DNA of 64,000 bases from the NCBI GenBank assembly GCA_026214975.1, contig JAOBSW010000378.1, positions 52,232 to 116,231 on the forward strand, in the 5' to 3' direction. Source of the stretch: Gentiana macrophylla. Taxonomy: Eukaryota; Streptophyta; Magnoliopsida; Gentianales; Gentianaceae. The notes below the pieces were generated by a model that made no database searches, was not told the DNA's origin, and saw nothing but the letters and a program-made list of their open reading frames with translations. The position numbers were made by a program, and so were the translations under genes. Of the stretch, positions 49,549 through 63,400 are shown one piece after another (the first letter of the stretch is position 1; each line of letters opens with the position of its first letter).

Positions 49549-51403
49549 TGTTGAAGTGATGCCTGTCTAAAGACAATTTTGTAATTGTTTTTATTTAATA
49601 AATGAAATGATATTATTATTCATATTTATTATTCTCATATTCACCGATTTGACAATAGTATTTACACTACGTAAAACCCAAAAGTATATCGCTTATGTAA
49701 TCACTTAACTCGTTGTATGGATATACACGGGATGATTGAGTTAGCGAAGATGTACTTTAAAATACAATTAGTTCAAGAGTGAAGTTAATCGGATAGTATC
49801 GGTCTCTCTTTAACGCAGCTATTAATGCGCCTAACGCAAAAGGTGTGTGTGATTGTCTTATCCGACTTTCGTTAAGAGAACTCTAACGGGGCATTTATAT
49901 ATGATGATATATCATATGTAGTCGGGACGGATTTGATTGTGAGTTCATTTATATAACTCAGTGAATCGGTAAGTCTTATCGAATCAATGGATGATCATAT
50001 TTATGGATATATCTTAATCTCGGTAGGTGATCGCTAGCTAACCGCTTGAATCAAGATGAGGTTTGACTTGACGGTTAATGATTACATCGAAGTCTGGGGT
50101 CCTAATTACTCCCATCTTGGCATTATACTCGATTGAGTGAGTAATCGTGTTATCACAGATACGGAATTCATTCCTTCCATTTACGGAAGTAGAAAGACAG
50201 CTCTTTATTTGTTAATCCTAGAAACCGATCGATCAGCTGCTGAAATTCATATCATTAATCGATTGATCACCATGAGTTGTATGAATTAATGATCACGTGG
50301 GTTAATGGTAAATAAGTGATAAGAGGTTCTAAAAAGTGGTTAATGGGGTAACTTCCGATTTAATGAATAGCTTATGAGGATTAATCCATATGTAATGATT
50401 ATATCAATGGACGCTTATTATTATTCTCGTGAGGAGATAAATATAATCTCAAAATCGGAGGAGTGCAATACGGATTATGGTGGCATATTTCTATGATTGA
50501 TTTATCAAATATAATTATTCTCGCTTCGTAAGATAATTATTTATTTGATTTATCGGAGTCCGCCGATTATTAGTCCACGGGTCCCCGACGTGCCTCCTAA
50601 TATAGCATAGCTATTCTCGGACGTCTAATCCTAATAATATTAATTTAGTTCTTGTTGACTTTATTAAAACGATATGTGAATTAATTGTTTAGTGGATTAT
50701 TAAATTAGTTGGGCTAAATAATTAAATACGTGAAAGACATTTTCCATAATCTTGGCCCAATTATTGTGTGTGGTGGAATAAATCATATTGACTAGGTCAA
50801 TGATGATGATTTTCTACCCCAAGGCATGTTTTAATGAACAAGAAATTAGTTTTTCTTGTGATTTAATAAGACATGTGCATAAAATATTTATTGGATAAAT
50901 ATTTATGGAAAGAAATAAAGATAAATATTATTCTAGATTTGTTCTAGAATATTATTGGGATTATCTTTTATTTAATAGGATTATTATAATGATTTTGTAT
51001 TATTATTAAATCCTTGGAGGCTAAGTTTTACTCTCCTATATAAAGAGAGTTCTCCTAAGCCTTAATACACACATAAAATTCGACTTCACCTCTTTAGTAA
51101 GTGAGCAAAGAATTTTCTCAAGCCAAGGGGAGATGAGGAAAATCTCTTGAGATTTTTCCGGTAGCATATCGAGGGTTCGAAGTCGAGAATTCCTTCCACT
51201 GAGTTGCTTGATCACACGCATTGGAAGATCGTGGTGCTCTTCACGCTTCTTCGCTCATCCTTTGCGGTTCTTCAACTTGAATTTCGAGATTCAAGAGGTA
51301 TGATCTACATCCCCTTGTAGATATAGATCTAGTTATTTTATTACGTAGTATTTTATAGATCTAGATCTCTAAAATCGCCTGCTACGGGATGGTATTACTA
51401 ACA
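49549..51403 (+). mobile_element. LTR 6 (3' LTR of copy F), complete, abutting the satellite
   Basis: Starts TGTTGAAGTGATGCC after polypurine tract GCAAGTGGGAGAGAT and ends GGTATTACTAACA, the only copy keeping the CTAACA terminus that mirrors TGTTAG. Length 1855. TATA box at 51037-51044. Satellite sequence starts at the next base. Confidence 0.88.
51037..51044 (+). promoter_or_regulatory. TATA box of LTR 6
   Basis: TATATAAA followed by GAGAG; the LTR reads outward toward the satellite. Confidence 0.6.
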
Positions 51404-54400
51404 AGTACTTCAAAGAGAATTGCAATATATTTTTTTCATTGCTTTTTTCTCAGACTCCATGAGTACTTAATCGCAGGATTTTGATTCTTGTACAAGGCCA
51501 TTCGCCTCCGCTTTTGCTTGTCGAATGCCGGGGCGCGTGTCTTATTTATTTCGCCGATATCACATCAAGAATTCAAAGAGAATTGCAACGTTTTTTCAGA
51601 CTTTTTCACAGACAACGGTAATTTAATCGCGGTGATATTTGATTTTGTATGCCATTCGCGCCGCTTTGTTTCGCCTTTGTTCAAAGAGAATTACAAACAT
51701 TTTTTTCAGATTTTTTTCGCACCATAGAGTACTTAATCGTGGTGATATTTGATTCTTGTACAAGGCCATTCTCGCCTCCGCTTTTTGCTTGCCGCTTGTG
51801 CCGGGCGTGCCTTATTTATCGCTCGTCGATATCACATCAAGATTTCAAAGAGAATTACAAACGCTTTTTTTTCAGATTTTTTTTCGCACTCCATAGAGTA
51901 CTTAATCGTGGTGATATTTGATTCTTGTACAAGGCCATTCTCGCCTCCGCTTTTGCTTGCCGCTTGTGCGCCGGGCGTGCCTTATTTATCGCTCGTCGAT
52001 ATCACATCAAGATTTCAAAGAGAATTACAAACATTTTTTTTCAGATTTTTTTCGCACCATAGAGTACTTAATCGCGGTGATTTTTGATTCTTGTACAAGG
52101 CCATTCCGCCTCCGCTTTTGCTTGCCGCCGCTTGCGCCGGCGCGTGCCTTATTTATCGCTCGTCGATATCACATCAAGATTTCAAAGAGAATTACAAACA
52201 TTTTTTTCAGATTTTTTTCGCACTCCATAGAGTACTTAATCTGGTGATTTTTGATTCTTGTACAAGGCCATTCGCCTCCGCTCCGCTTTGCTTGCCGCTT
52301 TGTGCCGGGCGTGCCTTATTTATCGCTCTCGTCGATATCACATCAAGATTTCAAAGAGAATTACAAACGCTTTTTTTCAGATTTTTTTTTCGCACTCCAT
52401 AGAGTACTTAACTGCGGTGATATTTGATTCTTGTACAAGGCCATTCGCCTCCGCTTCCGCTTTGCTTGCCGCTTTGCGCCGGGCGCGTATTTATTTATCG
52501 CTCGTCGATATCACATCAAGATTTCAAAGAGAATTACAAACTTTTTTTTCAGATTTTTTTCGCACTCCATAGAGTACCTTAATCGGTGATATTTGATTCT
52601 TGTACAAGGCCATTCTCGCCTCCGCTTTGCTTGCCGCTTGCGCCGGGCGTGCCTTATTTATCGCTCGTCGATATCACATCAAGATTTCCAAAGAGAATTA
52701 CAAACATTTTTTTTTCAGATTTTTTTTTCACTCATAGAGTACTTAATCGGTGATTTTTGATTCTTGTACAAGGCCATTCGCCTCCTTTTTGCTTGCCGCT
52801 TGTGCCGGGCGTGCCTTATTTATCGCTCGTCGATATCACATCAAGAATTCAAAGAGAATTGCAAAAACTTTTTTTTCAGATTTTTTTCGCACTCCATAGA
52901 GTACTTAATCGGTGATATTTGATTCTTGTACAAGGCCATTCTCGCCTCCGCTTTGCTTCTTGCCGCTTTGCTTGCCGCGCCGGCGCGTGCCTTATTTATC
53001 GCTCGTCGATATCACATCAAGATTTCAAAGAGAATTACAAACGCTTTTTTTCATTTTTTTTTCGCACTCCATAGACTACTTAATGCGGTGATATTTGATT
53101 CTTGTACAAGGCCATTCTCGCCTCCGCTTTTCTTGCCGCTTGCGCCGGGCGTGCCTTATTTATCGCTCGTCGATATCACATCAAGATTTCAAAGAGAATT
53201 ACAAACATTTTTTTCGTGATTTTTTTTTTCGCACTCCATAGAGTACTTAATCGTGTGATTTTTGATTCTTGTACAAGGCCATTCGCCTCCGCTTTTTTTT
53301 GCCGCTTGTGCACCGGGCGCGCTTATTTATTTATCGCTCGTCGATATCACATCAAGATTTCAAAGAGAATTGCAAACAAAATTTTTTTTTCAGATTTTTT
53401 TTTCGCACTCCATAGAGTACTTAATCAGGTGATATTTGATTTCTTGTACAAGGCCATTCTCGCCTCCGCTTTGCTTGCCGCTTGCGCCGGGCGCGTGCCT
53501 TATTTATCGCTCTCGTCGATATCACATCAAGATTTCAAAGAGAATTACAAATTTTTTTTTTTCGCAGTTTTTTTTTTTCGCACTCCATAGAGTACTTAAT
53601 CGGTGATATTTTGATTCTTGTACAAGGCCATTCTCGCCTCCGCTTTTTTTTGCCGCTTATGCCGGGCGCGCCTTATTTATCGCTCGTCGATATCACATCA
53701 AGATTTTCAAAGAGAATTACAAACATTTTTTTTTTTTCAGATTTTTTTTCGCACTCCATAGAGTACTTAATCGCGGTGATTTTTGATTCTTGTACAAGGC
53801 CATTCTCGCCTCCGCTTTGCTTGCCGCTTTGCGCCGGGCGTGCCTTATTTATCGCTCGTCGATATCACATCAAGATTTCAAAGAGAATTACAAACTTTTT
53901 TTTCAGATTTTTTCGCACTCCATAGAGTACTTAATCGTGGTGATATTTGATTTCTTGTACAAGGCCATTCTCGCCTCCGCTTTGCTTGCCGCTTGCGCCG
54001 GGCGTGCCTTATTTATCGCTCTCTCGTCGATATCACATCAAGATTTCAAAGAGAATTACAAATTTGATTTTTTTTTTTCAGATTTTTTTTTCACTCCTAG
54101 AGTACTTAATCGGTGATATTTGATTCTTGTACAAGGCCATTTCGCCTCCGCTTTTGCTTGCCGCTTGCGCCGGGCGTGCCTTATTTATCGCTCTCGTCGA
54201 TATCACATCAAGATTTTCAAAGAGAATTACAAATTTTTTTTTTTCGATTTTTTTTTCGCACTCCATAGAGTACTTAATCGTGGTGATATTTGATTCTTGT
54301 ACAAGGCCATTCGCCTCCGCTTTGCTTGCTTGCCGCTTGTGCCGGCGTGCCTTATTTATCGCTCGTCGATATCACATCAAGATTTCAAAGAGAATTACAA

Positions 54401-57400
54401 ACATTTTTTTTTCAGATTTTTTTTTTCGCACTCCATAGAGTACTTAATCGGTGATTTTTGATTCTTGTACAAGGCCATTCTCGCCTCCGCTTTGCTTTGC
54501 CGCGCTTGTGCCGGGCGCGCCTTATTTATCGCTCGTCGATATCACATCAAGATTTCAAAGAGAATTACAAACGCTTTTTTTTCAGTTTTTTTTCGCACTC
54601 CATAGAGTACTTAATCGTGTGATATTTGATTCTTGTACAAGGCCATTCCGCCTCCGCTTTGCTTGCCGCTATGCCGGCGCGTGCCTTATTTATCGCTCGT
54701 CGATATCACATCAAGATTTCAAAGAGAATTACAAACGCTTTTTTTTCAGACTTTTTTTTCGCACTCCATAGAGTACCTTAACTGCGGTGATATTTGATTC
54801 TTGTACAAGGCCATTCTCGCCTCCGCTTTGCTTGCCGCTTGCGCCGGGCGTGCCTTATTTATCGCTCTCGTCGATATCACATCAAGATTTCAAAGAGAAT
54901 TACAAACATTTTTTCAGATTTTTTTTTTCGCACTCCATAGAGTACTTAACTGCGGTGATTTTTGATTCTTGTACAAGGCCATTCGCCTCCGCTTTTGCTT
55001 GCCGCTTGCGCCGGGCGCGCCTTATTTATCGCTCTCGTCGATATCACATCAAGATTTCAAAGAGAATTACAAACATTTTTTTCAGATTTTTTTTTCGACT
55101 CCATAGAGTACTTAATCGGTGATTTTTGATTCTTGTACAAGGCCATTCGCCTCCGCTTTGCTTGCCGCTTGTGCCGGGCGTGCCTTATTTATCGCTCTCG
55201 TCGATATCACATCAAGATTTCAAAGAGAATTACAAACGCTTTTTTTCAGATTTTTTTTTTTCGCACTCCATAGAGTACTTAATCTGCGGTGATATTTGAT
55301 TCTTGTACAAGGCCATTCTCGCCTCCGCTTTGCTTTGCCGCTTGCGCCGGGCGCGCCTTATTTATCGCTCGTCGATATCACATCGCGATTTCAAAGAGAA
55401 TTACAAACGCTTTTTTTTCATTTTTTTTTCGCACTCCATAGAGTACCTTAACTGTGGTGATATTTGATTCTTGTACAAGGCCATTCTCGCCATTCTCCGC
55501 TTTGCTTTGCCGCTTATGCCGGGCGTGCCTTATTTATCGCTCGTCGATATCACATCAAGATTTCCAAAGAGAATTACAAACATTTTTTTCAGATTTTTTT
55601 TCGCATCCCAGAGTAGTACTTAATCGGTGATTTTTGATTCTTGTACAAGGCCATTTCGCCTCCGCTTTGCTTGCCGCTTGTGCCGGGCGTGCCTTATTTA
55701 TCGCTCGTCGATATCACATCAAGATTTCAAAGAGAATTACAAATTTTTTTTTTCATTTTTTTTTCGCACTCCATAGAGTACTTAATCGGTGATATTTGAT
55801 TCTTGTACAAGGCCATTCTCGCCTCCGCTTTTGCTTGCCGCTTTGTGCCGGGCGTGCCTTATTTATCGCTCGTCGATATCACATCAAGATTTCAAAGAGA
55901 ATTACAAACATTTTTTTTTCAGATTTTTTTCGCACTCCATAGAGTACTTAATCTGGTGATATTTGATTCTTGTACAAGGCCATTCGCCTCCGCTTTTGCT
56001 TGCCGCTTGCGCCGGCGCGCGCCTTATTTATTATCGCTCTCGTCGATATCACATCAAGATTTCAAAGAGAATTACAAATGTTTTTTTTTCAGATTTTTTT
56101 CGCACTCCATAGAGTACTTAATCAGGTGATATTTGATTCTTGTACAAGGCCATTTCGCCTCCGCTTTTGCTTGCCGCTTATGCCGGGCGCGCCTTATTTA
56201 TCGCTCGTCGATATCACATCAAGATTTCCAAAGAGAATTACAAACATTTTTTTCAGATTTTTTTTTCGCACTCCATAGAGTACTTAATCGCGGTGATTTT
56301 TGATTCTTGTACAAGGCCATTCTCGCCTCCGCTTTGCTTGCCGCTTGTGCCGGGCGTGCCTTATTTATCGCTCGTCGATATCACACATCACATCAAGATT
56401 TCAAAGAGAATTACAAACGCTTTTTTTTTTCAGATTTTTTTTTTCGCACTCCATAGAGTACTTAATCAGGTGATATTTGATTTCTTGTACAAGGCCATTC
56501 TCGCCTCCGCTTTTGCTTGCCGCTTTGCTGCCGGGCGCGCCTTATTTATTATCGCTCGTCGATATCACATCAAGATTTCAAAGAGAATTACAAACTTTTT
56601 TTTCAGATTTTTTTTTCGCACTCCATAGAGTACTTAATCGCGGTGATATTTGATTCTTGTACAAGGCCATTCTCGCCTCCGCTTTTCTTGCCGCTTGCGC
56701 CGGGCGCGTGCCTTATTTATCGCTCGTCGATATCACATCAAGATTTCAAAGAGAATTATTTTTTTTTTTTTTTTTCAGACTTTTTTCGCACTCCATAGAG
56801 TACTTAATCGCGGTGATTTTTGATTCTTGTACAAGGCCATTCTCGCCTCCGCTTTTGCTTGCCGCTTGTGCCGGGCGTGCCTTATTTATCGCTCGTCGAT
56901 ATCACATCAAGATTTCAAAGAGAATTACAAACATTTTTTTCAGATTTTTTTCGCACTCCATAGAGTACTTAATGCGGTGATATTTGATTCTTGTACAAGG
57001 CCATTCGCCTCCGCTCCGCTTTGCTTGCCGCTTGCGCCGCGCTTATTTGCCTTATTTATCGCTCGTCGATATCACATCAAGATTTCAAAGAGAATTACAA
57101 ACGCTTTTTTTCAGATTTTTTTTTTCGCACTCCATAGAGTACTTAATCAGGTGATATTTGATTCTTTGTACAAGGCCATTTCGCCTCCTTTTTTGCTTGC
57201 CGCTTGCGCCGCGTGCTTTATTTATCGCTCGTCGATATCACATCAAGATTTCAAAGAGAATTACAAACATTTTTTTTCGACTTTTTTTCGCACTCCATAG
57301 AGTACTTAATCGTGGTGATTTTTGATTCTTGTACAAGGCCATTCTCGCCTCCGCTTTGCTTGCCGCTTGTGCCGGGCGTGCCTTATTTATCGCTCGTCGA

Positions 57401-60400
57401 TCATCACATCAAGATTTCAAAGAGAATTACAAACATTTTTTTCAGATTTTTTTTTCGCACTCCATAGAGTACTTAATCGGTGATTTTTGATTCTTGTACA
57501 AGGCCATTTCGCCTCCGCTCCGCTTTTTTTGCTTTGCCGCTTGTGCCGGCGGGCGTGCCTTATTTATCGCTCGTCGATATCACATCAAGATTTTTCAAAG
57601 AGAATTACAAACGCTTTTTTTCAGATTTTTTTCACTCCATAGAGTACTTAATCGGTGATTTTGATTCTTGTACAAGGCCATTCTCGCCTCCGCTTTGCTT
57701 GCCGCTTTGCGCCGGGCGCGTATTTATTTATTTATCGCTCGTCGATATCACATCAAGATTTCAAAGAGAATTACAAACATTTTTTTTCATTTTTTTTTTT
57801 TTTTCGCACTCCATAGAGTACTTAATCTGTGGTGATTTTTGATTCTTGTACAAGGCCATTCTCGCCTCCGCTTTTGCTTGCCGCTTGCCGCCGCGTGCCT
57901 TATTTATCGCTCGTCGATATCACATCAAGATTTCAAAGAGAATTACAAACGCTTTTTTTCAGATTTTTTCGCACTCCATAGAGTACTTAATCGCGGTGAT
58001 TTTTGATTTGACTTGTACAAGGCCATTCTCGCCTCCGCTTTTGCTTGCCGCTTATGCCGGGCGCGTGCCTTATTTATCGCTCGTCGATATCACATCAAGA
58101 TTTCAAAGAGAATTACAAACATTTTTTTCAGACTTTTTTCGCACTCCATAGAGTACTTAATCGGTGATTTTTGATTCTTGTACAAGGCCATTTCGCCTCC
58201 GCTTTTTGCTTGCCGCTTGCGCCGGGCGTGCCTTATTTATCGCTCGTCGATATCACATCAAGATTTTCAAAGAGAATTACAAACGCTTTTTTTTCAGATT
58301 TTTTTCGCACTCCATAGAGTACTTAACTGCGGTGATATTTGATTTCTTGTACAAGGCCATTTCGCCTCCGCTTTGCTTGCCGCTTATGCCGGGCGCGCCT
58401 TATTTATCGCTCTCGTCGATATCACATCAAGATTTCAAAGAGAATTACAAACATTTTTTTCAGATTTTTTTTTTCGCACTCCATAGAGTACTTAATGCGG
58501 TGATTTTTGATTCTTGTACAAGGCCATTCTCGCCTCCGCTTTTCTTTTGCCGCTTGTGCCGGGCGCGTGCCTTATTTATCGCTCGTCGATATCACATCAA
58601 GATTTTCAAAGAGAATTACAAACATTTTTTTTTCAGACTTTTTTTTCGCACTCCATAGAGTACTTAATCAGGTGATATTTGATTTCTTGTACAAGGCCAT
58701 TCTCGCCTCCGCTTTTTGCTTGCCGCTTTGCGCCGCGCGCCTTATTTATCGCTCGTCGATATCACATCAAGATTTCAAAGAGAATTACAAACATTTTTTT
58801 TTCAGATTTTTTTCGCACTCCATAGAGTACTTAATCGCGGTGATATTTGATTTCTTTGTACAAGGCCATTCTCGCCTCCGCTTTGCTTTGCCGCTTTGCG
58901 CCGGGCGCGCCTTATTTATCGCTCGTCGATATCACATCAAGATTTCCAAAGAGAATTACAAATTTTTTTTCAGATTTTTTTTTCGCACTCCATAGAGTAG
59001 TACTTAATCGTGATTTTTGATTCTTTGTACAAGGCCATTTCGCCTCCGCTTTTGCTTGCCGCTTTGCGCGCGCGCGCCTTATTTATCGCTCGTCGATATC
59101 ACATCAAGATTTCAAAGAGAATTACAAACATTTTTTTTCAGACTTTTTTTCACTCCATAGAGTACTTTAATCGGTGATATTTGATTCTTGTACAAGGCCA
59201 TTCTCGCCTCCGCTTTGCTTGCCGCTTGTGCCGGCGCGCTTATTTATTTATCGCTCGTCGATATCACATCAAGATTTTCAAAGAGAATTACAAAACATTT
59301 TTTTCGATTTTTTTTTTCGCACTCCATAGAGTACTTAACTGCGGTGATATTTGATTCTTGTACAAGGCCATTTCGCCTCCGCTTTTGCTTGCCGCTTATA
59401 CCGGGCGCGCCTTATTTATCGCTCGTCGATATCACATCAAGATTTCCAAAGAGAATTACAAACATTTTTTTTTCAGACTTTTTTCGCACTCCATAGAGTA
59501 CTTAATCGCGGTGATTTTTGATTCTTGTACAAGGCCATTCTCGCCCTCCGCCTCCGCTTTTGCTTGCCGCTTGTGCCGGGCGTGCCTTATTTATCGCTCG
59601 TCGATATCACATCAAGATTTCAAAGAGAATTACAAACGCTTTTTTTTTCAGACTTTTTTTTCGCACTCCATAGAGTACTTAATCGCGGTGATATTTGATT
59701 CTTGTACAAGGCCATTTCGCCTCCTTTTTTGCTTGCCGCTTGCGCCGGGCGTGCCTTATTTATCGCTCTCGTCGATATCACATCAAGATTTCAAAGAGAA
59801 TTACAAACGCATTTTTTTCAGATTTTTTTTCGCACTCCATAGAGTACTTAACTGTGGTGATATTTGATTCTTGTACAAGGCCATTTCGCCTCGCCTCCGC
59901 TTTGCTTGCCGCTTGTGCCGGGCGTGCCTTATTTATCGCTCGTCGATATCACATCAAGATTTCAAAGAGAATTACAAACATTTTTTTCAGATTTTTTTTC
60001 GCACTCCATAGAGTACTTAATCGGTGATTTTTGATTCTTGTACAAGGCCATTCTCGCCTCCGCTTTGCTTTTGCCGCTTGTGCCGGGCGCGCCTTATTTA
60101 TCGCTCGTCGATATCATCACATCAAGATTTTCAAAGAGAATTACAAAATTTTTTTTTTCAGATTTTTTTCGCACTCCATAGAGTACTTAATCGGTGATAT
60201 TTGATTCTTGTACAAGGCCATTCTCGCCTCCGCTTTTGCTTGCCGCTTTGCGCCGGGCGTGCCTTATTTATCGCTCGCTCGTCGATATCACATCAAGATT
60301 TCAAAGAGAATTACAAAATTTTTTTTTCGTTTTTTTTTTCGCACTCCATAGAGTACTTAATCGGTGATATTTGATTCTTGTACAAGGCCATTCTCGCCTC

Positions 60401-63400
60401 CGCTTTGCTTGCCGCTTATGCCGGGCGCGCCTTATTTATCGCTCGTCGATATCACATCAAGATTTCAAAGAGAATTACAAACATTTTTTTTTCAGATTTT
60501 TTTCGCACTCCATAGAGTACTTAATCAGGTGATTTTTGATTCTTGTACAAGGCGCCATTCTCGCCTCCGCTTTTGCTTGCCGCTTGTGCCGGGCGTGCCT
60601 TATTTATCGCTCTCGTCGATATCACATCAAGATTTCAAAGAGAATTACAAACATTTTTTTTTCAGATTTTTTTCGCACTCCATAGAGTACTTAATCGCGG
60701 TGATATTTGATTCTTGTACAAGGCCATTCTCGCCTCCGCTTTTGCTTGCCGCTTTGCGCCGCGCGTGCCTTATTTATCGCTCGTCGATATCACATCAAGA
60801 TTTCAAAGAGAATTACAAACGCTTTTTTTCAGATTTTTTCATTTTTTTTCGCACTCCATAGAGTACTTAATCTGCGGTGATATTTGATTCTTGTACAAGG
60901 CCATTCTCGCCTCCGCTTTTGCTTGCCGCTTGCGCCGGGCGTGCCTTATTTATCGCTCGTCGATATCACATCAAGATTTTCAAAGAGAATTACAAACATT
61001 TTTTTCAGATTTTTTTTTCGCACTCCATAGAGTACTTAATCAGGTGATATTTTTGATTCTTGTACAAGGGCCATTCCGCCTCCGCTTTGCTTTGCCGCTT
61101 ATGCCGGGCGCGCCTTATTTATCGCTCTCGTCGATATCACATCAAGATTTCAAAGAGAATTACAAACATTTTTTTTTCATTTTTTTTTCGCACTCCATAG
61201 AGTACTTAATCGTGTGATATTTGATTCTTGTACAAGGCCATTCTCGCCTCCGCTTTTGCTTTGCCGCTTATGCCGGGCGCGCCTTATTTATCGCTCGTCG
61301 ATATCACATCAAGATTTCAAAGAGAATTACAAACGCTTTTTTTTTCAGACTTTTTTTTCGCACTCCATAGAGTACTTAATCAGGTGATATTTGATTCTTG
61401 TACAAGGCCATTCGCCTCCGCTTTTCTTTGCCGCTTGCGCCGGGCGTGCCTTATTTATCGCTCGTCGATATCACATCAAGATTTCAAAGAGAATTACAAC
61501 ATTTTTTTCGTGACTTTTTTTTTCGCACTCCATAGAGTACTTAATCGTGGTGATATTTGATTTCTTGTACAAGGCCATTCTCGCCTCCGCTTTTTTTGCC
61601 GCTTTGCGCCGGGCGTGCCTTATTTATCGCTCGTCGATATCACATCATCGATTTCAAAGAGAATTACAAACATTTTTTTTCAGATTTTTTTCGCACTCCA
61701 TAGAGTACTTAACGTGGTGATATTTGATTCTTGTACAAGGCCATTCTCGCCTCCGCTTTTGTTTTGCCGCTTGCGCCGGGCGTGCCTTTATTTATCGCTC
61801 GTCGATATCACATCAAGATTTCAAAGAGAATTACAACGCTTTTTTTTTTTCAGATTTTTTTTTCGCACTCCAGAGTACTTAATCGTGTGATTTTTGATTC
61901 TTGTACAAGGCCATTCTCGCCTCCGCTTTTGCTTGCCGCTTGCGCCGGGCGTGCCTTATTTATCGCTCGTCGATATCACATCAAGATTTCAAAGAGAATT
62001 ACAAACGCTTTTTTTCGTGATTTTTTTTTCGCACTCCATAGAGTACTTAATCGGTGATTTTTGATTCTTGTACAAAGGCCATTCGCCCGCTTTGCTGCTT
62101 GCCGCTTGCGCCGGGCGTGCCTTATTTATCGCTCTCGTCGATATCACATCAAGATTTCAAAGAGAATTACAAACTTTTTTTCATTTTTTTTTTCGCACTC
62201 CATAGAGTACTTAATCGCGGTGATATTTGATTCTTGTACAAGGCCATTCTCGCCTCCGCTTTTGCTTGCCGCTTGCGCCGGCGCGTGCCTTATTTATCGC
62301 TCGTCGATATCACATCAAGATTTCAAAGAGAATTACAAACATTTTTTTTCAGATTTTTTTTTTCGCACTCCATAGAGTACTTAATCAGGTGATATTTGAT
62401 TCTTGTACAAGGCCATTTCGCCTCCGCTTTTTTTTTGCCGCTTGTGCCGGGCGTGCCTTATTTATCGCTCGTCGATATCACATCAAGATTTCAAAGAGAA
62501 TTACAAACATTTTTTTTTCAGATTTTTTTTTCGCACTCCATAGAGTACTTAATCGCGGTGATATTTGATTTCTTGTACAAGGCCATTCTCGCCTCCGCTT
62601 TTGCTTGCCGCTTATGCCGGGCGCGCCTTATTTATCGCTCGTCGATATCACATCAAGATTTCAAAGAGAATTACAAACGCTTTTTTTTCAGATTTTTTTT
62701 CGCACTCCATAGAGTAATTTAATCAGGTGATATTTGATTCTTGTACAAGGCCATTCTCGCCTCCGCTTTGCTTTGCCGCTTGCGCCGGGCGTGCCTTATT
62801 TATCGCTCGTCGATATCACATCAAGATTTCAAAGAGAATTACAAACATTTTTTTTTCAGACTTTTTTTTCGCACTCCATAGAGTACTTAAATCAGGTGAT
62901 TTTTGATTCTTGTACAAGGCCATTCGCCTCCGCTTTGCTTGCCGCTTGTGCCGGGGGCGTGCCTTATTTATCGCTCGTCGATATCACATCAAGATTTCAA
63001 AGAGAATTACAAACATTTTTTTTTCAGATTTTTTTTTCGCACTCCATAGAGTACTTAATCAGGTGATTTTTGATTCTTGTACAAGGCCATTCTCGCCTCC
63101 GCTTTGCTTGCCGCTTATGCCGGGCGTGTCTTTATTTATCGCTCGTCGATATCACATCAAGATTTCAAAGAGAATTACAAACGTTTTTTTTTCAGACTTT
63201 TTTCGCACTCCATAGAGTACTTAATCGGTGATATTTGATTCCTTGTACAAGGCCATTCTCGCCTCCGCTTTTGCTTGCCGCTTTATGCCGGGCGTGCCTT
63301 ATTTATCGCTCTCGTCGATATCACATCAAGATTTCCAAAGAGAATTACAAACATTTTTTTCAGATTTTTTTTTCGCACTCCATAGAGTACTTAACTGCGG

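Noticed and set aside
1..51403. Hidden copia pol gene disrupted by frameshifts
   Set aside because: I looked for integrase, RT (YVDDM) and RNase H motifs in the internal domains without success; a consensus search would be decisive.
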